From assembly GCF_009765785.1 (NCBI RefSeq), contig NZ_LMUT01000025.1, positions 62,001 to 126,000 on the forward strand: a stretch of 64,000 nucleotides of DNA, in the 5' to 3' direction. A model generated the notes under the pieces. It had not been told where the DNA came from. It made no database searches and was given only the letters and a program-made list of their open reading frames with translations. The position numbers and the translations under genes are program-made. This document shows positions 38,486 to 48,900 of this stretch, in pieces. The stretch is from Granulicella sp. L46. GTDB taxonomy: Bacteria; Acidobacteriota; Terriglobia; Terriglobales; Acidobacteriaceae. Within the stretch, counting starts at the first letter, position 1. Each line of letters opens with the position of its first letter.

Positions 38486-39699
38486 AACCTTCACGCGTCA
38501 CCGCTGTATATCTGCTGCTAGGCGCGTTCCTGATTTCTGCACCCCTAGCCCATCCGCAGACAGTCCAACAGCCTGCGGCCGCATCTCCAACCGTGGAGCG
38601 GGAACATGTCGGCGATGCGCCGGACGATCCCGGTCCGCTCGCAACTGATCTATCACCCGCACTGAAGCCTGCCGCCATCCGCAGCGCGATCAAGAAGGTG
38701 GCCGACTGGCAACTGCGCGTCGCGGAGCCCAACTTCAATTCGCAGTGGACCTTCGCTGCGCTCTACGATGGCTTGATCGCGGCCTCGGCCGCCACCGGAG
38801 ATTCGCGTTACCGGCAAGCCGTGATCGATTACGCAACCCGTCAGCAATGGAAACTTCTTAACAACCGTTTCCCCCACGCAGACGACATGGCACTCGGCCA
38901 GGCCTACCTCGATCTCTATTTGACCGACCGGCCGAAACAGCGCAAGTCCGAGCGCATCGCCGACACCAAGGCAATTCTCGACAAGCTGATTCAGCGCCCG
39001 GATGATCCTGCGAAAGACCTCTGGTGGTGGTGCGATGCGCTGTTCATGGCGCCGCCGGTCCTTACCCGCATGAGCATGGCAACCGACGATCCGAAATACC
39101 GGATCTTCATGGAGCAAGAGTGGGCCATCACGACCAAAAGCCTCTACGACCCGAGCCATCATCTCTACTTCCGTGATGCCCGCTACCTGACCAGGAAAGA
39201 GCAAAACGGACAGCCGATCTTCTGGTCGCGCGGCAACGGATGGGTGATGGGCGCTCTAATCAAGGTGCTGCAAACCATGCCAGCGACAGATCCCCGACGG
39301 CCAGAGTTCGTCCAACAGTTTCGCGACATGGCCGCTGAAGTGGCTTCCATTCAAGGAAAGGATGGCTTGTGGCGCTCTGGCTTGCTAGACCCCGATTCCT
39401 ACCCTCTTCCCGAGATCTCCGGATCGGCTTTCTTCACCTACGCCATCGCCTACGGAATTAACGAGAACATCCTCGATCGCAATCAATATCTCCCGGTGAT
39501 TGAGCGCTCGTGGGCCGGCATGCTGAGCCACATTTATGCGGACGGACGCCTTGGCTCCATCCAGCCCATCGACGGTCAACCGGGCATCTTCAAACCGTCT
39601 GCGAGCTATGTTTACGGAGTGGGTGGATTCTTACTTGCCGGAGCCGAACTTGAGAGACTTTCGCGTGAGAAACATCTCCCGTCTAATCCAGGAGAATAG
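38482..39699 (+). CDS. GH105-like unsaturated glucuronyl/galacturonyl hydrolase
   Basis: I start the gene at ATG 38482 because it overlaps the upstream stop (ATGA) and begins a good signal peptide (PSRVTAVYLLLGAFLISAPLA). Upstream in-frame codons would overlap the lyase gene. The 405-residue (alpha/alpha)6 protein has NNRFPHADDMALGQAYLDLY with the candidate catalytic aspartate, DLWWWCDALFMAPPVL and WSRGNGWVMGAL, all typical of GH88/GH105. These enzymes hydrate and release the 4,5-unsaturated uronic acid made by lyases. It closes the GH2-lyase-GH105 operon, and a bidirectional terminator follows. Confidence 0.9.
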   Translation: MKPSRVTAVYLLLGAFLISAPLAHPQTVQQPAAASPTVEREHVGDAPDDPGPLATDLSPALKPAAIRSAIKKVADWQLRVAEPNFNSQWTFAALYDGLIAASAATGDSRYRQAVIDYATRQQWKLLNNRFPHADDMALGQAYLDLYLTDRPKQRKSERIADTKAILDKLIQRPDDPAKDLWWWCDALFMAPPVLTRMSMATDDPKYRIFMEQEWAITTKSLYDPSHHLYFRDARYLTRKEQNGQPIFWSRGNGWVMGALIKVLQTMPATDPRRPEFVQQFRDMAAEVASIQGKDGLWRSGLLDPDSYPLPEISGSAFFTYAIAYGINENILDRNQYLPVIERSWAGMLSHIYADGRLGSIQPIDGQPGIFKPSASYVYGVGGFLLAGAELERLSREKHLPSNPGE

Positions 39700-39748
39700 C
39701 GGCTAAGTCGCAAATCCGGACGATTTTTCGCCAACCTACAACGCTAGC

Positions 39749-39772
39749 GGGGCACGGCAAACGCCGTGCCCC
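39749..39772. terminator. Bidirectional terminator between GH105 and GH30 genes
   Basis: A perfect 10-bp stem (39749-39758 with 39763-39772) has an AAAC loop, lying between convergent stops. A short T-run follows on the + strand a few bases on. Confidence 0.8.
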
Positions 39773-39782
39773 ATCTGCATTT

Positions 39783-42605
39783 TTAGTTCAGTGAGAACCA
39801 GTTTAGGTTGCCGGCAGTATTGTAGAAACCTCCACTGTCTATCACCAGTTGCAAGGTATGAACGCCTTCGGGCAGAGGGACATCCGGAATTTCAAGTGTC
39901 TGCCACGTCTGCCATCCGCCCGTCTCTGGCACTGAGATATGCGGCGTCACCTGCCGGCCGTCGACGTTGAGATGAAGCACCCCGCCGCCCACATCAGTCG
40001 CCACACGCACTCGCAGCGTGTAGTTCCGTGCCGTAGCAATATCCACGGTATAGTTCAGCCAATCCCCAGGCTGCCCATTGCCCACATCGTATCCCCCGCC
40101 TGTATCCGACGAGTTCTCGATGTCCACCGTCTCTCCCGGCCGATAGTTCGCTCCGCCGCCATTGGCCATGGCGCCATTCCAGTACGCGACGCCCTTACCG
40201 CCGGTATCAAAGTTCTCGATCTCTATCTGACCAGGAATCGCCTGAGGACCTCCGGTGAATGAGCTGCTTGGCGTCGGCGCCTGCAAACCGAACCAGTTGA
40301 AATTACCCATACCGCCGGTCGGTCCATTGCCATCGAGCGTCACTTGCATCACGTGTCGTCCGGCGCTGAGTTGAAACGCTGGCGAGACCTGCGTGGTGTA
40401 CGTCTGGAACCCGTTCGTCACCGGGACGAACAGCGTTCCAGTCTTGTTCTCGTCGTCGAATGAGACGTGATAGTACCCGCCCTGTCCAAGCGAAGCGACG
40501 CGGGTCTGCAGGTTGTAGATGCCCGGTGTGCTTACGTTGACGGTGTAGCGCAGGTATTCGCCTTCTTTGGTATAGCCAACGTCGTAGCCGCCGCCAGCGT
40601 CGCCCGTACCCTCAATGCCAACGGTCGTTCCCGGCCGATATGTCGGAGCGCTTCCCTGATCCGTCGAATCGAGATTGAAGTAGCCAACGTAGTTGCCGCC
40701 ATTATCGAAGTTCTCGGCTTGAATGATTCCCGGAATCGCAGCCGGCCCCGCGGGGAATGGAGCCTCCTTGCCGCCGATCGTGAAATTCACGGTCGACGAA
40801 GCGGTCGCATTTCCCTGGCGACCGAGGATGGTCACAGGATACGTACCGCTCGTGGCACTCTCCTCTGCCACAACCGGAAGCAGGTACTGATTGGTGAAGG
40901 GAATCGGCACCGGTTCACCAAACGCACCGCCAGGCAGCCCCTCAACTCTCAGCTCGGCATTCGCATGGTCGTTGCCGTAGTCGTTCACGTCGACGCTATA
41001 GAAGGTACGGCCTCCGGGCGCGACTGTCTGCGATCCAGGCCCTGCCGTCACATCAAACGTATTGCCCATATAGCCTTGCCAGAAGAATGTCGCCACCGAC
41101 TGCGCAGGCAGCGAGTAGCTGACCATCTTGCCCTTCCAATTCAACGAGAATTGGCTCGACGTTTGTGCGTCATTCAAGACCAGCACAGCAATTGAGCCGT
41201 CCGGATTCTTGAACGCAACATCTTCGACATTGCCGTGGCCGAACGAAGTCGAGTCGATCCGGTACGCGCCCGACTGCACATACTTCGCAAGGTGGCCAAG
41301 CACGTAATACTCCACGTTCTTCGAAATAGTGGCAGGCGTAGTCGAGTCGTCGATCGTCACTACACCGCGGCAGTCGTTGCATCCGTTCTGCACCGTCGGC
41401 CCATTGTTCTGATCCAGTGCAAGGTTCCAGAACACGACCGACTTACCCCAGTTGCGCAGCACGTTAATTACCTGGCCTTCGGCATCATTCACCAGGTTCT
41501 GCCCGAAGTACGGAGCGTATGTCCCTCCGGTGCATTCAGTGAAATAAACCGGAACATCCCAGGCAAGGTCGTGCACGGCATTCTGCGCATCGGCAACATT
41601 GCCCGCATAGCAGTGGAACGAAACGCCCGCAAGATACTGCCGAACCGCGGGATCTTCCGCGAGGATCTCCGGATACTTCGGGTTATCCCAGTTATGCTCA
41701 TACCCAAAAATTCCCGGCGTCGCGTCCATGGGGTCGTGCGACTGCCGAGCAAAGTTCCACCCGCGATTCCGCAGGCGCAGGTTGCGAAGCTGCGGCCCGA
41801 GATACTGCGCGATGAACTGCCCCTCGTCGTGCGGATTCATGAACATCGATGGATAGCCGCTGGTCTCGTTCAGTGGCTCGTTCTGCACCGAGACATAATT
41901 GATTGGAATCCCCTGTGCCTCGTAGGCCTGAACAAATTTCGCGAAGTATAGTGCCAGCGCTGGAAAATATTCCGTGTTGAAGCTACCGCCATCGAGCGTC
42001 CCCGTCGTCTTCATCCATGCGGGAGGCGACCACGGCAGGGCCTGCACCTTGATCGCCGGATTCGCCGCGAAGGCCGCCTTGATTGTCGGAATGATGTACG
42101 CCTCATCGTGCGCAACAGAAAACTGCTTCATCTGCGGATCGGTCTCGCCCGGCGGCACATCGTCATAGGTATAGCTGCTCAGCGAGAGGTCATTCGCTCC
42201 CATCGACTGCCGCAAATAGCTGAGATGAATTCCGCTCGGGCTGAACAGATCGCTCATCAACTGCGTGCGCTGCGCCGGCGTGAGCTTGTTCCAGACAAGA
42301 AATGCGTCGGAGTCATTGAAGCTCGCGCCTACACCTTCGAGCTGCTGATAGTGAATCGTGTCGTCGACGTTGATTGCCGTGCCACTAGCCGTACCATCGG
42401 TAAACGTAAGCGGCGTTTGCGGAGTCAGGAGCGCGGATTGATCGGGATTTGTCTGAACGACTCCCACGGTCTGCGCGCAAATATTCGGAGAACAAGCGGC
42501 AAAGAGAACGAGTAGAGATACGGAGAGTAGACAAACGTTTGTCCTGAAGCGCAGGAGCGTGTGAGGGAGGGTGTGAATGGGCCTGGATTTCATTGGAGAT
42601 CTCAC
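39783..42605 (-). CDS. Secreted GH30 glycosidase with two C-terminal CBM6-like modules
   Basis: The 940-residue protein has a signal peptide (LLSVSLLVLFAACSPNICAQ), then a GH30 catalytic barrel plus side beta-domain (about 75-520). The acid/base is E243 in SVQNEPLN and the nucleophile E357 in PVYFTECTGG. A linker domain is followed by two carbohydrate-binding modules of CBM6/35 type, each with QAENFD or EIENFD, GGGYDVG and an ending NWFxL. GH30 acts on beta-1,6-glucan, glucosylceramide-like or xylan substrates. The stretch from about 275 to 298 (rich in Arg, between LGPQLR and GYEHNWD) looks longer than in relatives I remember. It faces the GH105 gene. Confidence 0.88.
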   Translation of the reverse strand: MRSPMKSRPIHTLPHTLLRFRTNVCLLSVSLLVLFAACSPNICAQTVGVVQTNPDQSALLTPQTPLTFTDGTASGTAINVDDTIHYQQLEGVGASFNDSDAFLVWNKLTPAQRTQLMSDLFSPSGIHLSYLRQSMGANDLSLSSYTYDDVPPGETDPQMKQFSVAHDEAYIIPTIKAAFAANPAIKVQALPWSPPAWMKTTGTLDGGSFNTEYFPALALYFAKFVQAYEAQGIPINYVSVQNEPLNETSGYPSMFMNPHDEGQFIAQYLGPQLRNLRLRNRGWNFARQSHDPMDATPGIFGYEHNWDNPKYPEILAEDPAVRQYLAGVSFHCYAGNVADAQNAVHDLAWDVPVYFTECTGGTYAPYFGQNLVNDAEGQVINVLRNWGKSVVFWNLALDQNNGPTVQNGCNDCRGVVTIDDSTTPATISKNVEYYVLGHLAKYVQSGAYRIDSTSFGHGNVEDVAFKNPDGSIAVLVLNDAQTSSQFSLNWKGKMVSYSLPAQSVATFFWQGYMGNTFDVTAGPGSQTVAPGGRTFYSVDVNDYGNDHANAELRVEGLPGGAFGEPVPIPFTNQYLLPVVAEESATSGTYPVTILGRQGNATASSTVNFTIGGKEAPFPAGPAAIPGIIQAENFDNGGNYVGYFNLDSTDQGSAPTYRPGTTVGIEGTGDAGGGYDVGYTKEGEYLRYTVNVSTPGIYNLQTRVASLGQGGYYHVSFDDENKTGTLFVPVTNGFQTYTTQVSPAFQLSAGRHVMQVTLDGNGPTGGMGNFNWFGLQAPTPSSSFTGGPQAIPGQIEIENFDTGGKGVAYWNGAMANGGGANYRPGETVDIENSSDTGGGYDVGNGQPGDWLNYTVDIATARNYTLRVRVATDVGGGVLHLNVDGRQVTPHISVPETGGWQTWQTLEIPDVPLPEGVHTLQLVIDSGGFYNTAGNLNWFSLN

Positions 42606-42793
42606 CTTTGGGGCCGCGTACTTGCCCGGACTGAGAAGCGAACAGATTCTGCACCTTCCGCTGCAGGCTCGTCAATCCTTCAGGTAAAAATAATTTGCAA
42701 AAGCCAAACTCGGCCGAGGCCTTCAAGATCCCCCGAGACCGTTATGCGCGACGGGAAGATTGCGCGAGCCTGGCTAATGAGCTCGCTCAGTAA

Positions 42794-45022
42794 TTAATCG
42801 CCGCTCTCCGCTACGGGTGTCTCGCACTTGCTGTCGAGCCCACCCGGCCACCAGTTCCAGTCCCCGGCAATTCGCAGCAGCGCCGGGCCAATCACAATGC
42901 GAACCAGTGTCGCGTCGATCAGTACGGCGATCGCCAGCGTAAAGCCAATCATCTTCACCACCAGAAAGTTTCCGAAGGTGAATGCCGCGAAGACCACGAT
43001 CATAATCGCGGCGGCGCTCGTAATCAGGCCCGCAGTTCTGGCCATCCCCTCAGGAATCGCATCCATCTCACTCAGTCCAGCCCTTCGCGCTTCGAGCACG
43101 CGCGCCACCAGGAACACCTCGTAGTCCATACTGAGTCCGAAGACGATCGCGAACGCCACAATCGGGACCAGCGGAAAGATGCTTCCCGTTCCGCCAGGCA
43201 CTCCGAGCAGACTGCTCCCATGTCCGTCCTGAAACACGAGCACCAGCGCACCGAAGGACGCGGCCACCGAAACCAGATTCAAGATGATGGCCTTCACTGC
43301 GGCAAACAGGGATCGGAAGCCGCACAGCAGGGCCAATAGCGTGCCGCCAACTACCAGCCCCATGACGGGCATAACGTGGCCGTGGATGATGGTTTCGTAA
43401 TCAGCGTTGAGTGCTGGGATGCCGCCCACCATCATCGTGGCGTCGGGAGCGCCGGTGAGTGCCGGCGCTCCCTCCTTGCGTATCTCGCGCACCCAGTCCA
43501 CCTGTTGCCGTAAGGACAGAGAGCTCTTTGGCAGGATCTCGACAAGCGCGGCCTTCCCATCACTGCTGAGGAACGTTCGCCTCGTCTCGCGCGAGAGATC
43601 GGTCAGGTTCGCTTGGTTTCCCCCCGCAATCGTCGCAATGGAGATCACGCGATCGCAACGTGGGTCGCTCTCAATCTGTTTCGCCACGCGGTTCAGCGCG
43701 TTCCACCCTGCATCTGTCTGCGTAACGGATTCCCCCGGCAGTTCAATCACCACGCGCATCGAATACACGATGCCGGTCCGATCCATCTGCTCCAGCGTAT
43801 GCAGCGCCTGCACCGACTCAGCCGACTTCGGCAGCCAGTCTCCCGACGGAATGCTGGTGTCCAGATGCTTCGCCTGCCACGCCAGCAGCACCAGCGGCGT
43901 TCCCGCGATCAGCAGCGCCAGCCATGGATGCGCCACAATCGTCCGTCCCCACCGCCTCCAGCGATTACCCGTGGCCGCGGCGCGATCCACATCGAGCTTC
44001 GGCGTAAACGGTAGTCGCCCCGCATCAATGCGCCGTCCCAGCAGGCCCAGTACCGCGGGCACCAGCGTGTTGGTCAACAGCACGCTCCATCCGGCAACCA
44101 GGATTCCGGCCAGCCCAATCGAACGAATCTCGCTGATGGGAACAGTAAGGAGCGCCACAAATCCAATGGCCACTGTGGAGGCCGAGATCAACAGCGTCCG
44201 ACCCGCCTGCCGCGCCGCAATCACCGAAGCCGCATATCCATCGTTCCCCGCGAACAGTGCCTCGCGAAAGCGGCTCACCATCAGCAGCGCATAATCGATC
44301 CCCAGGCCCAGCCCAAGCATTGTCGCGAGGTTCTGCACCAGGATCGACAGGTGCAGGCGCTGCGCCAGCAATCCCGTAATCGCCAGGCTGGTCGCGATGG
44401 CAATCTCACCCACCGCCAGCGGAATAATCGCGGCGACTACGCTTCCAAACGCGATCAGCAAGAGGATCAAGGTCGCGGGAATCACCAGCGTCTCGCCACG
44501 CCGCACGTCATCCGAACTCGCCTTGCGGATGTCAAAGTTGAGCGGAAGCTCGCCCGTGAGCTGCAATTTTACCCCGGGATACTGCCCCCGCAGCTGGTCC
44601 TCAAGCAAATGCGCCTGTTGATGCAGCATGGGAACCAGCGACTCCACCGGAGCTCCGGTAGACACGAGTCCCACCAGCACAAACGTCCCGCCGCCCTTTC
44701 CAAGGAAGATCGAATCGCGCAGCTCAAGATACGAGACCACGCCCGACACCCCGGGCTGCTGTCGCAACTGTGCCACAATCGTCGTCAGCGCCTGCTCGCC
44801 TTCAGGCGAATTGGCGGGCGGAATCCCCTTAACCACAAGAACCACGCGCTCAACGAACGGTGAATGAAAGCGCGTGGCCAATTCCTGCCGGACCACCTCG
44901 GCCTGGCTACCATCGACGCGGGTTGCCGTCTCCAGATGACGCTCGGCGTGAAAGGAGAAGGGAAGAAGGGCAATGACCGCAACAAGGACTACCCCGGCCA
45001 CCCAGAAACGACGCAGATGCAT
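42794..45022 (-). CDS. MMPL-family (RND-type) membrane transporter
   Basis: Start set to ATG 45022 (MHLRRFWVAGVVLVAVIAL), the beginning of the first membrane helix; ATG 45106 would add 28 hydrophilic residues. The 742-residue protein has two repeats, each a large extracytoplasmic loop followed by a five-helix bundle. The proton-relay motifs are GIDYALLMVSRFREA and SMDYEVFLVARVLEA. MMPL proteins export lipids and lipid-like molecules, and related ones export other compounds. It neighbours the FAAL/thioester-reductase gene on the same strand, which suggests a lipid cargo, though a convergent small gene lies between. Confidence 0.88.
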   Translation of the reverse strand: MHLRRFWVAGVVLVAVIALLPFSFHAERHLETATRVDGSQAEVVRQELATRFHSPFVERVVLVVKGIPPANSPEGEQALTTIVAQLRQQPGVSGVVSYLELRDSIFLGKGGGTFVLVGLVSTGAPVESLVPMLHQQAHLLEDQLRGQYPGVKLQLTGELPLNFDIRKASSDDVRRGETLVIPATLILLLIAFGSVVAAIIPLAVGEIAIATSLAITGLLAQRLHLSILVQNLATMLGLGLGIDYALLMVSRFREALFAGNDGYAASVIAARQAGRTLLISASTVAIGFVALLTVPISEIRSIGLAGILVAGWSVLLTNTLVPAVLGLLGRRIDAGRLPFTPKLDVDRAAATGNRWRRWGRTIVAHPWLALLIAGTPLVLLAWQAKHLDTSIPSGDWLPKSAESVQALHTLEQMDRTGIVYSMRVVIELPGESVTQTDAGWNALNRVAKQIESDPRCDRVISIATIAGGNQANLTDLSRETRRTFLSSDGKAALVEILPKSSLSLRQQVDWVREIRKEGAPALTGAPDATMMVGGIPALNADYETIIHGHVMPVMGLVVGGTLLALLCGFRSLFAAVKAIILNLVSVAASFGALVLVFQDGHGSSLLGVPGGTGSIFPLVPIVAFAIVFGLSMDYEVFLVARVLEARRAGLSEMDAIPEGMARTAGLITSAAAIMIVVFAAFTFGNFLVVKMIGFTLAIAVLIDATLVRIVIGPALLRIAGDWNWWPGGLDSKCETPVAESGD

Positions 45023-45132
45023 CACACATTGGATGATACAAAATCGTCCCCACGAACAGTGAAAGGAATGCAGATTCTTCGTCGCTAGGTGTTCCCGGTT
45101 TGGCACATATATCAGCTTTCAAGCGCTTTTGA

Positions 45133-45951
45133 ATCTGCTACATTGATCCCATCAATCTCAACGGCACAATTCGTACGCTGATCTTCGTCGGCCTCGCCGC
45201 CGCCGCTCCCCTCGTCGCCCAGCAGGACCCGCGCATCGGCTCCTGGACGCTTACCTCCGCCCAGGCGTCCCTCGATCCTCCCAACAAACTCTCCATCACC
45301 CCGGTGGGGGATCAGATGCACGTCGTCATGTCAGGCGATCGGCACTTTGATTTCACCGCGAAAGCCAACGGCCACCCCGCGCCCGCGCCCGGCAACCTGG
45401 GGTTCAATCAAATTCAGCTCCACCGGCTTGATAAGCGCCAGTCTGAGGTGAAGGAGATGAAAGACGGCGCGCTCGTCGCCACAGTTCGCGTCAAGCCCTC
45501 CGCCGACGGCAAAGAGCTAACCACCACCAGGACAATCGCAGGCCAACCCGATGAGGTCACGGTTTGGGTTCGCACCGGCGGCGCGAAGGTCGCCCACGAT
45601 CCGCTCGCGGGCGAATGGACGGAAGACCTGAGCAAATCGCGCTTGAGCCAAGGCCTGACCCTAAAGATCGCCCCTGATGGAAATGGCGGCGTCCGCTTCT
45701 CATGGGACTACAGCTACGATGCCCGCTTTGACGGCAAGCCGTACGACCTCAAAAACTCCCGCAACGATACCGTCAAGCTGCAACTCGTCGATCCGCACAC
45801 CGTCACCGCAATCTACCTGCGCGACGATCAAGTGACGCAGAAGGACAAGTGGGCCGTCTCTCCAGATGGTCAAGAGTTGACTGTCACCACCACCGGCGTT
45901 CTCGAAACCGGTCAGCACATCAACGAGAAGCTGGCCTTCAAGAAGCAGTAA
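45133..45951 (+). CDS. Secreted protein of unknown function; start codon unclear
   Basis: The clear coding frame runs from about 45178, with GTG 45304 as the first standard start. The frame is open back to 45133, and the upstream part encodes a convincing signal peptide (IRTLIFVGLAAAAPLVAQQ) and a mature start (DPRIGSWTLTSAQASLD). No ATG, GTG or TTG occurs there; only CTG 45178 or ATT/ATC codons (45142, 45151) are available. Either a rare start is used or the start codon has mutated. The mature part (about 240 residues) has regular beta-rich segments (GEWTEDLSKSRLSQGLTLKI, YDARFDGKPYDL) and no family I can name. The 3' end overlaps the FAAL gene stop by 14 bases, convergent. Confidence 0.7.
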   Translation: MCYIDPINLNGTIRTLIFVGLAAAAPLVAQQDPRIGSWTLTSAQASLDPPNKLSITPVGDQMHVVMSGDRHFDFTAKANGHPAPAPGNLGFNQIQLHRLDKRQSEVKEMKDGALVATVRVKPSADGKELTTTRTIAGQPDEVTVWVRTGGAKVAHDPLAGEWTEDLSKSRLSQGLTLKIAPDGNGGVRFSWDYSYDARFDGKPYDLKNSRNDTVKLQLVDPHTVTAIYLRDDQVTQKDKWAVSPDGQELTVTTTGVLETGQHINEKLAFKKQ

Positions 45952-48900
45952 CCTGCGTAGCGGAAGTCGCTGGGACGGGCGCATCGGCCGTAGTGACCGT
46001 TGTGTCCAGCTCGCGCGCCGCCACCGAGATGATTCCCTTGCGATGCATGAACTTCAGAATGCCGCTGACGGTCTCCTCGAGCGTCGGCTCCGGCACGCCC
46101 CAGGTCGCAGCATTCCGCGCCTTCTGGTACTCAGTGTTGTCGTAGCGCTTGAACTCCATCGCCGAGATGTTGTCCACCGAGCCCACCAGGAAGTCGAGCA
46201 GAGGGAACAGCAGATCTTCCTTGCGGCAGCGGCGAATCAGCTCCGGAACAAAGTCGGTGATGCTGAAGATCTCGAACTGCCGCCCCGTCAACTTGGTGAT
46301 CAGGTTCGTGATGTCCATCATGTTCGCGTAATCGTCACGCACCAGGTTATAGGTCTTGTTCTCCGTGCCCGGTGTGGTTGAAATCGCCACGATGTTGTTC
46401 GCGATAACGTCGGCAGGAACAAAACTTATCTGGTTCAGCGCATCCACGCCAATGCCGTGGTTCACCATGAACGCAACCAGGCGCACAGCGATATCGAAGT
46501 TATTGCCGCCACCGGTAACCGATGGGCTCACCAGCGCTGGCCGGTACGTTCGCACGCACAAACCCTTTTTCTGCGCGTCCTCAACCACTCGCTCTGCAAC
46601 CCACTTGGACTGGCTGTATCCGAAATCCAGCAACTCCATGTCCTTGTTGCAATCGGTCTCGTACAGAACACTCTTCAATGCCCAGCCAAAGATGAACGTC
46701 GTCGAAACGTAGTTCAGGCTCTTGGCCTTTCCTTCGAAGCACAGCTTCAGCACTTCGTTGGTTCCCAACACATTCGCATCGCGCATGCGGTCGTAGTTGA
46801 ACAGGTAGTTCACCGTCGCGCCGTTGTGGTAAATCGAATCCATCTCCGTGGCGAGAAAATCCCACGTCTCCTGCGTGAGGCCCAGCTTCGGCTGTCCAAG
46901 GTCTCCGCAAACCGGCAGCACCCGCGCCTCGAACATCTCCATCAGCCCGGCCGGACACGGTCCCATCGACTCCATCGCTGCCTTGAGTCGCTGGCTGCCC
47001 TGCGCTTCATCCGACGAACGCACCAGCACATGAATCTTCGCCTGCGTCTGCTCCAGCAGGCTCTTGATCAGGAACGGTCCAATGAACCCAGTGCCTCCCG
47101 TAAGCAGCACTTGCTTGAGCACCGGATGCTTAGGCATCGGCGCTGGCTTTTCTGGTGTGAAGATGAGCTTCTTGTCATTGCTCATCATCTCCTTCTCAGC
47201 CGCATGCTGCTCATCGCGGAACGCCGCAAGCGAATGCCGCAACAGATCGATCGCCTCTTCCGGGGCGCGCTCCAACTGTTCTGCAAGCTGGAATAATTCG
47301 GCAACGCTCACCCGCTGAATGACACCGATATCCACCTGCCGTGCGAGCAGCTCGGCGCCCTTGTCCTTCAGTAGTTCCTTGAGCTCGTGCATGAATACAA
47401 CGAGATCCAGCGAATCCAACCCCGCTTCAACGAGGTTGTAGGACTCCATGCCCGTAAGGTTGTAGCGCGACTTCAACACGTCGAACGAAGACTGAACCTC
47501 TGTATCCGGCGCGCAGGCGCCCGCGTCCTTCTCCCGCGAAAATTCAGAGAGAACGTTGAACTGCCCGTCCAGCCACATCATCTTCGCCTTGTGGCGCATG
47601 ATCTTGCCCGAGCTTGTCCGCGGTATCGCACGCGGCGCGATAAAGGAGATCAACGCGGTCTCCACGTTGAGGAAACTCCGCACGGCCGCCGCAATCTTCC
47701 GCGCCTCCGGCAGCTGTTTCGGATTCTTGACCTCGGCCACAATCGCCAGCGCTGGCTCGCTGTCTTCATTGATTTGGAACGCAGCCACGCAGTTATGGCG
47801 AATCAAGCCTGAGGCCTTTTCGACCACGTTTTCAATGTCCTGCGGATAGTAGTTCTGCCCGCGCAGAATGATCATGTCCTTCAGCCGCCCGCAAACAAAC
47901 AGTTCGCCGTCGTGGAAGAATCCCATGTCGCCGGTGCGAAGGAAGCCATCATCATACGGCGTGTCATCCACCAGCCGCGCGCGAAACTGCTTCAGCGTCA
48001 GCTCTGGATTGTTCCAATACCCCTGGCACTTACCGCTGCCCGCCAGCCAGATCTCGCCGACCAATCCGTCTGCCAACACATTGTGCTGATCCGGATCCAC
48101 AATCTTCACATCCAGCCCCGGTAGCGGGATGCCGCAACTCACCACCTGCGTGGCTGCGCCAATCTCCGAAACTTCGGTGGTCTTGCGAACCTTGCCCAGC
48201 GCCAGCGCATGCTTGTTCACGGAGATGATGGACCGCCCGCCCAGCGAAACAGCCAGCGTATTCTCAGCCAGCCCGTAGGCAGCGTAAAAACTTTCCTTTT
48301 TCAGGCCGTAGGGTTGAAACGTCTCCAGGAACCGTGTGTACGTGTCCGGCTTCACTGGCTCGGCCGCGCACATCAGGACGCGCAGAGAGCTCAGATCGAA
48401 GCCCTCCATCGTCTCCTTGGAGAGCCTTCCCGCGCGCAGGCAGTAGTCATACGCGAAGTTAGGAGCCGCCGTCGCCGTCGCGCGATACGTATGGATCGCT
48501 TCGAACCAGAGCGACGGCCGCTGAATAAAGTCCATCGATGCGAAGCCGTACGTCGTTCCGCCGCGCAGCGCTGGATAAAGATAGCAGCCAATCAATCCCA
48601 TGTCGTGATACTGCGGAAGCCAGGAAACGACGATAGGCGACACATGGTCAATGACCAGCGGACAGGTCTCCAAAATGTTTTCGTGGCTCACAATGACGCC
48701 CTTGGGCTCCATCGTCGATCCAGAGGTGTATTGCAGAAACAAAACCTTGGAAGGCGCGGGAAACGGTTCCTTCCGAACGCTATGGTGAAAGTCTTCGGTG
48801 ACAATCCACGGCAGGCCGGAGATGTAATCGACATCCACACCCGACGTCGAGACCCCATTCCTCGCGAGATTCGTCTTTAGCGACCCGTGATAGTCCTTGC

